The translations under genes were made by a program, and so were the position numbers. 47,066 nt of DNA, from positions 1-47,066 of the forward strand of contig JAEZAD010000229.1 of NCBI GenBank assembly GCA_023430565.1, written 5' to 3'. Position 1 is the stretch's first letter. Every line of letters starts with the position of its first letter. The stretch comes from Verrucomicrobiota bacterium (lineage in GTDB: Bacteria > Verrucomicrobiota > Verrucomicrobiia > Opitutales > Opitutaceae). The notes under the pieces were generated by a model. It was not told where the DNA came from. It searched no databases and was given only the letters and a program-made list of their open reading frames with translations. Below, in pieces: positions 1-7,160 of the stretch.

Positions 1-415
1 GTTTCAGCATGCGGTAGAAATCGGGGGTGGCGTGGGGCGGTTCGTAGCGGAGAAGGAAGGCGTGGCGCCCGGCGGGGGTAAGTTGGGCGAAGTCGCGGTT
101 GGAGTAGGCGGCGCGGGCGTCGGACTGGAGTTGCACGAGTCCGTCGGAGAAGGTGCGGCGTTCGTCGGCGGTGTAGAAATCGCGGACGATCTCGTGCATG
201 AATGCGGCGACGTCGGCGGCTTTGGCACCGGGGGAGTCGGGGGTGGTGGGGAGGATCGTTTCGCCGATTTCGTTGAGAAGCGAAAGTTCGTCGGCGGTAA
301 AAAGCGGGCGCGCGGGATCGAAGGCGTTGGCGACGCCGGCGAGGAGTCGATCGGCGCCGAAGAGGGTGCCGGTGGTGAGGGTGGCGAGGAGGGTGAGGGC
401 TTCGCGGCGGGTCAT
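1..415 (-). CDS. Gluconate 2-dehydrogenase subunit 3 family protein (partial, 3' end outside window)
   Basis: The reading frame starts at the ATG at 413-415 and runs off the left edge, so only the first ~138 residues are visible. It begins MTRREALTLLATLTTG, a double-arginine start followed by a hydrophobic stretch, which resembles a Tat or Sec signal. The segment FTADELSLLNEIGETILPTT is typical of the gluconate 2-dehydrogenase subunit 3 family (PF13618): helical small subunits exported with a GMC-type flavoprotein. It lies directly downstream of a GMC oxidoreductase on the same strand, the usual pairing, so it probably forms a periplasmic sugar or polyol dehydrogenase with it. A 141-bp spacer holding a hexad repeat separates the two. 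The substrate cannot be read from sequence. Confidence 0.8.
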   Translation of the reverse strand, partial: MTRREALTLLATLTTGTLFGADRLLAGVANAFDPARPLFTADELSLLNEIGETILPTTPDSPGAKAADVAAFMHEIVRDFYTADERRTFSDGLVQLQSDARAAYSNRDFAQLTPAGRHAFLLRYEPPHATPDFYRMLK

Positions 416-468
416 GGGGCGGACCGAACGGTTTGGGGTTTTGGGTTGGGGGAGGCGCGAAGCGTCTT

Positions 469-550
469 CGTGCTCTTGATCTTACGCGTGCACGTGATCG
501 ATGTTGGGGCGTTGATCGAGCGCGAGCACGATTACGAGCAGGAGCACGAG
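469..550. repeat. Degenerate 6-nt period repeat, two opposed arms
   Basis: The right arm (518-550) reads as hexads around GAGCAC, including GATTAC and GAGCAG. The left arm (about 469-504) has the same period in the opposite orientation (GTGCTC, TTGATC, GTGCAC, GTGATC). The 27-nt block 523-549 recurs exactly at 13191-13217. The repeat begins 7 nt downstream of the GMC gene stop. The arms could fold into a long imperfect hairpin in the transcript. Confidence 0.75.
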
Positions 551-556
551 GGGTGG

Positions 557-2314
557 TTACAGGTTCTGCTTTTTGAGTTCCTCCACGGCGTAGGCGGCGG
601 CGCGGGCGGTGAGGGTCATGTAGGTCAGCGAGGGGTTTTGCCAGGCGGACGAAGTCATACAGGCGCCGTCGGTGACGAAGACGTTTTTTACGGCGTGCAT
701 TTGGTTGAAGCCGTTCAGGACAGAGGTTTTTGGGTCGCGGCCCATGCGGGCGGTGCCCATTTCGTGGATACCGAGGCCGGGGGCTTCGTTCGAATCCCAG
801 ACGCGGATGTCGCTAAAGCCGGAGGCTTCGACGATTTCCTGGGCGGTCGACATGATGTCCCTGGTCATCGCGAATTCGTTTTCGCGGTGCTGGCACTCGA
901 TGACGACGAGCGGCATGCCCCAGGCGTCTTTTTTGGTGGGGTGGAGTTTGACGGTGTTGTCGGGGTGAGGGAGGTGCTCGGCCATGCAGTTCATCCAGAG
1001 GCCCCACGGGCCGAGCTGGGTGGAAGCGCGTTTGAAGTCGGCGCCGATGGGCGGGGTGGAGTCGTCGGTGTTGCCGCGACTGCGGGCGCCGAAGACGGAG
1101 AAGGAGTAGCCGCGGATGAAGTCGTTTTGGCGATCGGAGCCGACGTTGCGGAAACGCGGGAGGAGGGCGCCGGTGGGGCGGCGGCCGTAGTAGTATTTGT
1201 CCTTAAAACCGTCGTGCGTCGCGGTGACTTTCACGCGGTAGTTGTGGTCCATGAGGTTGTGGCCGAGCTGGCCGCTATCGTTGCCGAGGCCGTTGGGGAA
1301 GCGTGACGAGGTGGAGTTGGAGAGGATGAGGGTGGTGTTGATGGTGCCGGCGTTGACGAAGATGATTTTCGCGAAGTAGTCGGTCATCTCCTTCGTGTGG
1401 GCGTCGATCACGCGCACGCCGGTGGCGCGGCCTTTTTCTTCGTCGTAAATGATGGAGTGGACCACGGAGTCGGGGCGGAGCGTGAGGTTGCCGGTGGCGG
1501 CGGCGGCGGGGAGCGTGGCGGAGTTAGCAGAGAAGTATCCACCGAATGGACACCCGCGGGCGCAGCGGTCGCGGTATTGGCAGGAGCCGCGGCCGGCGAT
1601 GGGAGCGGTGAGATTGGCGGAGCGGGAGATGACAAGGTGGCGGTTGGACCAGCGGGATTCGATGGTGCTCTTCATGTGCTGCTCGAGGCAGTTGAGCTCC
1701 ATCGGCGGGAGAAATTCGCCGTCGGGGACGACGGGGAGGCCGTCGCGATTGCCGCTGATGCCGACGAATTTCTCGACGTAGGAATACCACGGGGCGAGGT
1801 CGGCGTAGCGGAGAGGCCAGTCGACGGCGATGCCCTCGCGGGCGTTGGCTTCAAAATCGAGATCGCTCCATCGCTGGGTCCAGCGGGCCCACATGAGGGA
1901 TTTGCCGCCGACGTGGTAGCCGCGGATCCAGGAGAACGGCGTTTTCTGTTCGTAGGGATGCTCGGCGTCTTTGACGAAGAAGTGCTGCGTGGCGGGCTCG
2001 ACGGCGTAGCATTGTGAGACAATCGGGTTCTCGCGGCGAAACTCGGGCGGCATGAAGCCGCGATGCGGCATTTGCCACGGCTCGAGCATGGCAGTCGGAT
2101 AGTGGGTGATGTGTTCGACGTTGCGGCCGCGTTCGAGGACGAGGGTTTTCAGTCCGCGCTCGCAGAGTTCCTTGGCGGCCCAGCCGCCGGACATGCCGGA
2201 GCCGATGACGATGGCGTCGTAAGTGTGGGCGATTTTGCCGAGGGAAACGGTGGGGGTGGCGAATTTTTGTTCGGCGGGCGGGGTGGGCGGAGTGGAAGTC
2301 GCGGAGGCAGACAT
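557..2314 (-). CDS. GMC family FAD-dependent oxidoreductase
   Basis: 585 residues from the ATG at 2312-2314. An upstream in-frame GTG (2380) would add 22 residues encoded by a repeat and is less likely. The N-terminal Rossmann motif GSGMSGGWAAKELCERG and LVLERG bind FAD. The C-terminal block has HEMGTARMG and the WQNPSLT segment, which carry the active-site His and Asn of the GMC family. A cysteine-rich patch (CQYRDRCARGCPFGGY) resembles that of membrane-bound gluconate and 2-keto-gluconate dehydrogenase large subunits. No N-terminal signal peptide is evident, so export may occur with the downstream subunit, which has a twin-arginine-like start. The family oxidises sugars, polyols or cyclitols and passes electrons to a cytochrome. 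No cytochrome partner is visible here, and substrate specificity is unknown. Confidence 0.88.
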   Translation of the reverse strand: MSASATSTPPTPPAEQKFATPTVSLGKIAHTYDAIVIGSGMSGGWAAKELCERGLKTLVLERGRNVEHITHYPTAMLEPWQMPHRGFMPPEFRRENPIVSQCYAVEPATQHFFVKDAEHPYEQKTPFSWIRGYHVGGKSLMWARWTQRWSDLDFEANAREGIAVDWPLRYADLAPWYSYVEKFVGISGNRDGLPVVPDGEFLPPMELNCLEQHMKSTIESRWSNRHLVISRSANLTAPIAGRGSCQYRDRCARGCPFGGYFSANSATLPAAAATGNLTLRPDSVVHSIIYDEEKGRATGVRVIDAHTKEMTDYFAKIIFVNAGTINTTLILSNSTSSRFPNGLGNDSGQLGHNLMDHNYRVKVTATHDGFKDKYYYGRRPTGALLPRFRNVGSDRQNDFIRGYSFSVFGARSRGNTDDSTPPIGADFKRASTQLGPWGLWMNCMAEHLPHPDNTVKLHPTKKDAWGMPLVVIECQHRENEFAMTRDIMSTAQEIVEASGFSDIRVWDSNEAPGLGIHEMGTARMGRDPKTSVLNGFNQMHAVKNVFVTDGACMTSSAWQNPSLTYMTLTARAAAYAVEELKKQNL

Positions 2315-2355
2315 AGGGAGGGGCGGCGAAAGAGAGACGCGGGGACGGGAGAAAA

Positions 2356-2411
2356 GCTCCAAGGACCAACCTCCAAGCACCAGTGAAAATTCAAGGTCTG
2401 AAACTCAAGGC
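2356..2411. repeat. Degenerate heptad array
   Basis: Eight consecutive 7-nt units can be laid out. The first four follow a CCAA-ending pattern (GCTCCAA, then GGACCAA), and later units alternate TCAAGGT/TCAAGGC with TGAAAAT/CTGAAAC. It lies in the spacer between the GMC gene start and the fabV terminator. Translating it produces the spurious N-terminal extension of the GMC frame. Confidence 0.6.
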
Positions 2412-2438
2412 GGCTCGCCGGAGACGGCTGGCTCTACC

Positions 2439-2466
2439 AAAAAAAAGCCCGCCGGGACGGCGGGCT
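2439..2466 (-). terminator. Rho-independent terminator of fabV
   Basis: On the minus strand an 8-bp GC-rich stem (AGCCCGCC with GGCGGGCT, 5-nt loop) is followed by a run of eight T. The plus strand shows this as an A run at 2439-2446. It starts 25 nt after the fabV stop codon and has the classic intrinsic terminator form. Confidence 0.88.
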
Positions 2467-2491
2467 TCACCTTGGGCGGGCTCGGTGCCGG

Positions 2492-3679
2492 TTAGGGCAT
2501 CGGGATGTGGGGTTCGACTTCGGCGTCGTAGTCGACGCCGGGGAGGCCGAAGCCGAAGAGCTTCAGGAACTCGCTGCGGTAGCCGGCGATGTCGGTTTTT
2601 TCGACGAGATTGGCGGTGTTGACGGTCGGCCAGACCTCGCGGACGGCGGCCTGGACTTCGGGGCGCATTTCGAGGTCGTCGATGCGGATGCGGCCGGCTT
2701 CGTCGAAGCGCGGCGAGTGGCCGTTATACATGTGCGTGGCGAAGAGTCGCTGGATCTGCTCGATGCAGCCCTCGTGGGTGCCCTGCGCTTTCATGATCTT
2801 GTAGAGGATCGAAATGTAGAGCGGGACGACGGGGATGGCGGAGCTGGCCTGGGTGACGAGGGCCTTGTTGACGGAGATGAACGCGCGACCGCCGCCGTGG
2901 GACTTGAGGAGGGTGTCGAGGGACTTGGCGGCGCGTTCGAGGTCGTTTTTGGCGAGGCCGATGGTGCCGTTTTTGTAGATGGGCCAGGTGACGTCGGGGC
3001 CGATGTAGGAATAGGCAATCGTTTGTGCGCCGGGGGCAAGGAGGTTGGCGTCGCGCAGCGCGTGGATCCACATCTCCCAATCTTCGCCGCCCATGACGGC
3101 GACCGTGTCGGCGATTTCGGCTTCGGAAGCGGGTTCGATCGTGATGTCGGTGACGATGCCTTTGTCGGTATCGACAGTCTTGTTGGTGTAGGGCGCGCCG
3201 ACCGGTTTCAGGACGGACTTGTGAACGGCGGCGGTTTTCGGATGAACGCGGCGAGGGGAGGCGAGAGAATAGACGACGAGATCGACCTGGCCGAGGTCCG
3301 CGCGGATGAGGTCGAGGGTTTGCTTCTTGATCTCGTCGGAGAAGGCGTCGCCGTTGATGTTTTTGGCGTAGAGGCCGGCGGCACGGGCGGCGTTGGTGAA
3401 GCCGATGGTGTTATACCAGCCGGGGGTGGCGGGGCGGCCTTCTTCGGAGGGGCGTTCGAAAAACACGCCTAAGGTCGCAGCGCCGGTGCCGAATGCGGCG
3501 GTGATTCGGGACGCGAGACCGAAGCCCGTCGAGGCACCGAGGACGAGAACCTTTTTGGGGCCGTCCTTGATCGGGCCTTTCGACTTCACGTGGTCGATCC
3601 ACTCCTGCACGTGGGCGGCGCAGCCGGTGGGATGGGACGTGACGCAGACGAAACCGCGGACGCGGGGCTTGATAATCAT
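2492..3679 (-). CDS. fabV: Trans-2-enoyl-ACP/CoA reductase FabV
   Basis: 395 residues from the ATG at 3677-3679, which gives the family N-terminus MIIKPRVRGFVC. The longer frame adds 13 unrelated residues. FabV is a monomeric SDR-like enoyl reductase that uses NADH to reduce trans-2-enoyl-ACP or -CoA in the last step of fatty-acid elongation. The sequence shows the nucleotide-binding GASTGFGL at 48-55, and YKNGTIGLAK at 235-244, which fits the FabV Y-x8-K active-site signature. Length and conservation are normal for the family. It stands alone, with its own terminator downstream and about 220 bp of non-coding DNA upstream. FabV enzymes are known to be relatively insensitive to triclosan; that is family knowledge, not visible here. 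Confidence 0.95.
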   Translation of the reverse strand: MIIKPRVRGFVCVTSHPTGCAAHVQEWIDHVKSKGPIKDGPKKVLVLGASTGFGLASRITAAFGTGAATLGVFFERPSEEGRPATPGWYNTIGFTNAARAAGLYAKNINGDAFSDEIKKQTLDLIRADLGQVDLVVYSLASPRRVHPKTAAVHKSVLKPVGAPYTNKTVDTDKGIVTDITIEPASEAEIADTVAVMGGEDWEMWIHALRDANLLAPGAQTIAYSYIGPDVTWPIYKNGTIGLAKNDLERAAKSLDTLLKSHGGGRAFISVNKALVTQASSAIPVVPLYISILYKIMKAQGTHEGCIEQIQRLFATHMYNGHSPRFDEAGRIRIDDLEMRPEVQAAVREVWPTVNTANLVEKTDIAGYRSEFLKLFGFGLPGVDYDAEVEPHIPMP

Positions 3680-3898
3680 GGGACGGGAAGGATTTGGGGG
3701 CGGTGCGAGGGGTGACAAGTGTCAATATTGTGCCGCGAGTCACGGTGTCCGAGCGCGCGGACAAACCGAGAGTGCGGGTGCGGAGTCGGCGGACCTGCGG
3801 ATATCCCGGACGCCGCCCGATTGGGCGTCTTCCAGGTGAATGACCAGCTGACGTGACGCAGCGCCGGAGGTCGGTGATAAAACGAAATCGCGGCGCGG

Positions 3899-5116
3899 CT
3901 AAGGGAGCTTGAGCGAGACGCCGAGGGAAAGGACGGTGCGGCTGAAGCGGCGATCGACGAGGCCGGGGAGTTCGTTCCAGCCATGGTGGTGCAGGATGTC
4001 GGCGGCGAGTTGCACAGACGAAGACCACTGGTAGGTGGCGCCGAGACTGTTGAGCGTTTCCCAGTCGTTGCGGACGGTGGGAAAATACGAGCATTGGTGC
4101 GCTTTGGTCGCGACGCGCAACGAGAGCTGTGGATCGACGGTCCAGGCGAGCGCGAGCTCGGCGGCGAGGTCGTTGTAGGCGGATTTGCCGGTGCTCGAGA
4201 GCCACGCCCAGCGGGTGGATTTGCCGGTGAGGGAAAGTGAAGGCGAGAGCTTCGTGGTGAAGCTGGCGTCGAACCAGCCGAGCGTGTGGTCGCGGCGGGG
4301 GAACACCCGCGGATCGACGGTGCCGTTGAAGTGACGGAAATCGGGACCGGCGGCGAAGGCGACGGTGGTGGCGGCGCCGAGTCGGCCTTCCCAGCCCGCG
4401 ATGAGACGGGTGTAGCGACTGGAGTAGTCGAAGCCGCCGCCGGGAAGCGGGACCTTGTCCTGATGCTGCGTGCCGGCGCGGAGGCCGGCGAACCAGAAGG
4501 AAAAGGCGGAGGATTTCCAGCCGGCGTCGATGCCCGCGAGCACGTCGCTGCGGTCGACGAAGGTGGCGCGGCCGGGAACGATCCGGGTGAGATAGTCGTA
4601 ATCGAGCAGCGTGCCCAGAACACGGATACGCGTGGACGCGGTGTCGCGTTGGGCGAGGATTTTGGCGCGATGCTGCCATTGGGCGCGGCGTTCGCGCCAG
4701 AGGGTGGTGCCGTTGCCATTGCAGGCGGCGAGTGCGGCGAGGGTGTCGCGGCTGCCGTCGACCCAGAGGGTCGATGCATCGACCGACCAGCGCCAATCGC
4801 TGTCGGTGGCTGAGTGGCTGGCGAAGCCGAGGCGGTGCGACGTGTAGTTTTCGTCGGACCAGCCGTCGAAGCGGACGGTCTCGCCGGCGTAGGAGAATTT
4901 CGCGGACGGGCGATTGGCGGTGGTCGGGGCGGCGAGGGCGAAACCGAATCCGGCGCTCAACGTGGCGGCATCGTGGGTGCCGAGCACGGTGGCGGAACCG
5001 CCGACGGCGACGGGATTGGTGTCGAGGCCAACGCGGAGGTGCGCGACGGGATCGACGAGCCAATCGCCGGCTTGGAGCGCGATCGTGGAGGCCAGCAAGG
5101 CGAGGAGCCTTCTCAT
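3899..5116 (-). CDS. Predicted outer-membrane beta-barrel protein of unknown function
   Basis: 405 residues beginning MRRLLALLASTIALQAGDW, a good Sec signal peptide with cleavage near residue 16-17. The rest is made of alternating hydrophobic/polar strands rich in W, Y, S and T, ending in SRTVLSLGVSLKLP, like the closing strand of an outer-membrane barrel. No catalytic motif is recognised. The ATG overlaps the stop of the chemotaxis receptor gene (ATGA, 4 nt), so translation is probably coupled. That coupling suggests a link to sensing or surface behaviour but does not prove it. Porin-like, polysaccharide-export or plain barrel roles are all possible. Confidence 0.7.
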   Translation of the reverse strand: MRRLLALLASTIALQAGDWLVDPVAHLRVGLDTNPVAVGGSATVLGTHDAATLSAGFGFALAAPTTANRPSAKFSYAGETVRFDGWSDENYTSHRLGFASHSATDSDWRWSVDASTLWVDGSRDTLAALAACNGNGTTLWRERRAQWQHRAKILAQRDTASTRIRVLGTLLDYDYLTRIVPGRATFVDRSDVLAGIDAGWKSSAFSFWFAGLRAGTQHQDKVPLPGGGFDYSSRYTRLIAGWEGRLGAATTVAFAAGPDFRHFNGTVDPRVFPRRDHTLGWFDASFTTKLSPSLSLTGKSTRWAWLSSTGKSAYNDLAAELALAWTVDPQLSLRVATKAHQCSYFPTVRNDWETLNSLGATYQWSSSVQLAADILHHHGWNELPGLVDRRFSRTVLSLGVSLKLP

Positions 5117-7020
5117 GAAATCGATGCGCCGGTGACGGCGGCGGGGGCGGCGCGTCGGGAAGGACGCTGCGCGTTGAGCGAGGGACGGATCAGCGGGGCG
5201 GCGGAGGAAATTGACGGTGCGGATGCGGACGGGGCGGTCGCGGTCTGTGCGGAGCTGGCGGTGTGGCCGGCGACGAGGTGTTCGAGGGTGTCGATGCCGT
5301 GGCGAATGGAGACGGCTTGGGCGCGCAGCTCCTGGGCGGCGGCGGCGGCTTCCTCGGCGTGGGCTGCGCTGCCTTGGGCGCCCTGCTCGAACTGGGCGAG
5401 CGAGCGATTCACCTGGTCGAGTGCGGAGGATTGTTCGCGGCAGGCGGTGGCGATCTCCTGGACGAGCCCGCCGATTTTTTGAGCGGCGGTTTGGGCGCTG
5501 GAGAATTCTTCCGAGGTGGAGCCGGCGAGCTCGCGGCTGCGTTGCACAAGGTCGCCGACGAGTTGGAGCGTGTTGGCGGATTCGCGAGCGGCGCTGGCGG
5601 CGCGGCCGGCGAGGTTGCGGACTTCGTCGGCGACGACGGCGAAGCCCATGCCGGCTTCGCCGGCGCGGGCGGCTTCGACGGCGGCGTTGAGGGCGAGGAT
5701 GTTGGTTTGGAAGGCGATCTCGTCGATCGTCTTCATGACCTTGCGGGTTTGTTCACTGGCTTCGGCGGCGGAGTGAACGACGGTTGCGAGTTCCTGCATG
5801 CGATTGGCTGCGCTCTGCATGCGGGCGCCGGAGGCTTGGGTGAGCTGCGAGGCCTCGGTGGCGCGGTCGGCGTTGGAGCGGGTGGTGGCGGTGAGCTCGG
5901 TGAGGGAAGCCGAGGTTTGTTCGACGCCGGCGGCTTGGTGGGAAGCGTTGGCGGCGAGGGTATTCGAGCCGGTGGCGATCTCGCTCGTGCCGACGTCCAT
6001 GACCTGGGTGGCCGCGGCGAGCGTGCGGGAGACGTCGCGGATCGGCCGCGTGATCCGGGCGGCGAAGCCAATCGCGACGACGGACGCGGCGGCGAGGCAT
6101 GCGCCGATGAGAAGGAAAAGGAACGATCGGAGGCGGCGGATCGGCGCCGTGAACTCGGCGGTTTCCTGGCCGGCGGCGACGCTCCAGCCGGTGGAGGGGA
6201 CGGGCGCGAACGCGGCAATTTTCGCTTCGCCCTGGCTCGACACGTAATTTTCGACGCCGGTTTCGCCGGCGAGCATGCGTTGCGCGGTGCGTTGAGCGCC
6301 GGGGACCTGCGTGAAATCGAGCTTCATCACGCGCTCGGGGTCGGGGTGGGCGATCATCAGGCCGTGACGATCGATGGCGAACGGATAGCCGGTTTCGCCG
6401 AGCTTCTGGCTGGCGATGATCTGAGCGAGGTAATCGACCTCGACGGAAAGGCCGACCAGGCCAGCGAAGTCGCCGTTGGTGGCGGCGAGGGGGACGGTGA
6501 TGACGACGATGGGGACGTTGCCGACCTTCGAGATCATGGGCTCGCTGATCACCGGCCGGCGGGAGCTGCGGGCGGCGGTGAAGTAGGCGCGGTCGTGGAC
6601 GTCGAGGTGGGCGTAAGGCGCGGTATCGCCGTTTTTCAGCGTCCCCGCAAAAATGATACCGGAGGCGTTGGCGGTCCAGAGGCCCTGATAGTGAGGACTA
6701 AGCGAGGCGAGGATGGCGCCGAGTTGATGGTTGAGACGGGCGACGCCGGCGGGGTCGAGTTGGCCGGAGTTCCGGGCGTGAATGGCTTCGACGACCGGGG
6801 CGATGCTGGCGACGCCCTGAACGACCTCGCGATGCTGCGTCAGAACCTGTTCGGCGAGGGTGGCGAGGTCCCGCGCCGTCTGAGACAATCGTTCGTGGCC
6901 CTGTTGGGTGAGCACGGCCTCGATCCGCGGCGGGAGAACCAGCACTGCAATCAGCAGGGGCAGGGTCGCGAGAAGCAGGGCTCCCGCAAGAAGTTTGGTG
7001 CGCAGACCGAAGGCGTGCAT
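5113..7020 (-). CDS. Methyl-accepting chemotaxis protein with double Cache sensor
   Basis: 635 residues from the ATG at 7018-7020, preceded by GGGAG at a good distance. The longer frame upstream has no signal features. Transmembrane segment 1 lies at about 10-30. A periplasmic dCache_1-like sensor follows (about 40-290; note GLVGLSVEVDYL and GYPFAIDRHGLMIAHP). Transmembrane segment 2 is at about 298-320, followed by a short HAMP-like linker (ARITRPIRDVSRTL). The signalling domain spans about 350-600 with the conserved hairpin tip EIAFQTNILALNAAVEAARA around 434-453. No C-terminal CheR-tethering pentapeptide is visible. dCache receptors usually bind small molecules such as amino acids or organic acids; the ligand here is unknown. 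No che genes occur in the window. Confidence 0.92.
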   Translation of the reverse strand: MHAFGLRTKLLAGALLLATLPLLIAVLVLPPRIEAVLTQQGHERLSQTARDLATLAEQVLTQHREVVQGVASIAPVVEAIHARNSGQLDPAGVARLNHQLGAILASLSPHYQGLWTANASGIIFAGTLKNGDTAPYAHLDVHDRAYFTAARSSRRPVISEPMISKVGNVPIVVITVPLAATNGDFAGLVGLSVEVDYLAQIIASQKLGETGYPFAIDRHGLMIAHPDPERVMKLDFTQVPGAQRTAQRMLAGETGVENYVSSQGEAKIAAFAPVPSTGWSVAAGQETAEFTAPIRRLRSFLFLLIGACLAAASVVAIGFAARITRPIRDVSRTLAAATQVMDVGTSEIATGSNTLAANASHQAAGVEQTSASLTELTATTRSNADRATEASQLTQASGARMQSAANRMQELATVVHSAAEASEQTRKVMKTIDEIAFQTNILALNAAVEAARAGEAGMGFAVVADEVRNLAGRAASAARESANTLQLVGDLVQRSRELAGSTSEEFSSAQTAAQKIGGLVQEIATACREQSSALDQVNRSLAQFEQGAQGSAAHAEEAAAAAQELRAQAVSIRHGIDTLEHLVAGHTASSAQTATAPSASAPSISSAAPLIRPSLNAQRPSRRAAPAAVTGASIS

Positions 7021-7090
7021 CGAAAGCTCCCTTTCGGGCGAAATTCGACAAACCGGAGTCGGAGAGCGACTAACGCGCACGACAGAAGGA

Positions 7091-7139
7091 CGGCTACCAA
7101 GCCGTGCAAGAAACGCAGATAGGGAGGGCCGAAGCGGCC
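7091..7139 (-). terminator. Two short hairpins after ccoI (weak terminator candidate)
   Basis: Two 5-bp hairpins (7127-7139, GGCCG/CGGCC; 7091-7104, CGGCT/AGCCG) lie 22-70 nt after the ccoI stop. The second is followed on the minus strand by a pyrimidine-rich stretch but no true T-run. They may end the cbb3 transcript before the chemotaxis gene. Confidence 0.3.
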
Positions 7140-7160
7140 ACAATATGCGCAACACCGCCG

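Noticed and set aside
32..1306. Long plus-strand ORFs opposite the GMC gene and similar antisense frames throughout
   Set aside because: High GC content leaves few stops in other frames. The translations are low-complexity Gly/Ala/Arg/Glu strings with no family motifs, while the opposite strand has intact known families.
2315..2380. Upstream GTG start of the GMC gene
   Set aside because: The added 22 residues come from the heptad repeat and lack signal-peptide features; the ATG at 2314 gives a normal N-terminus.
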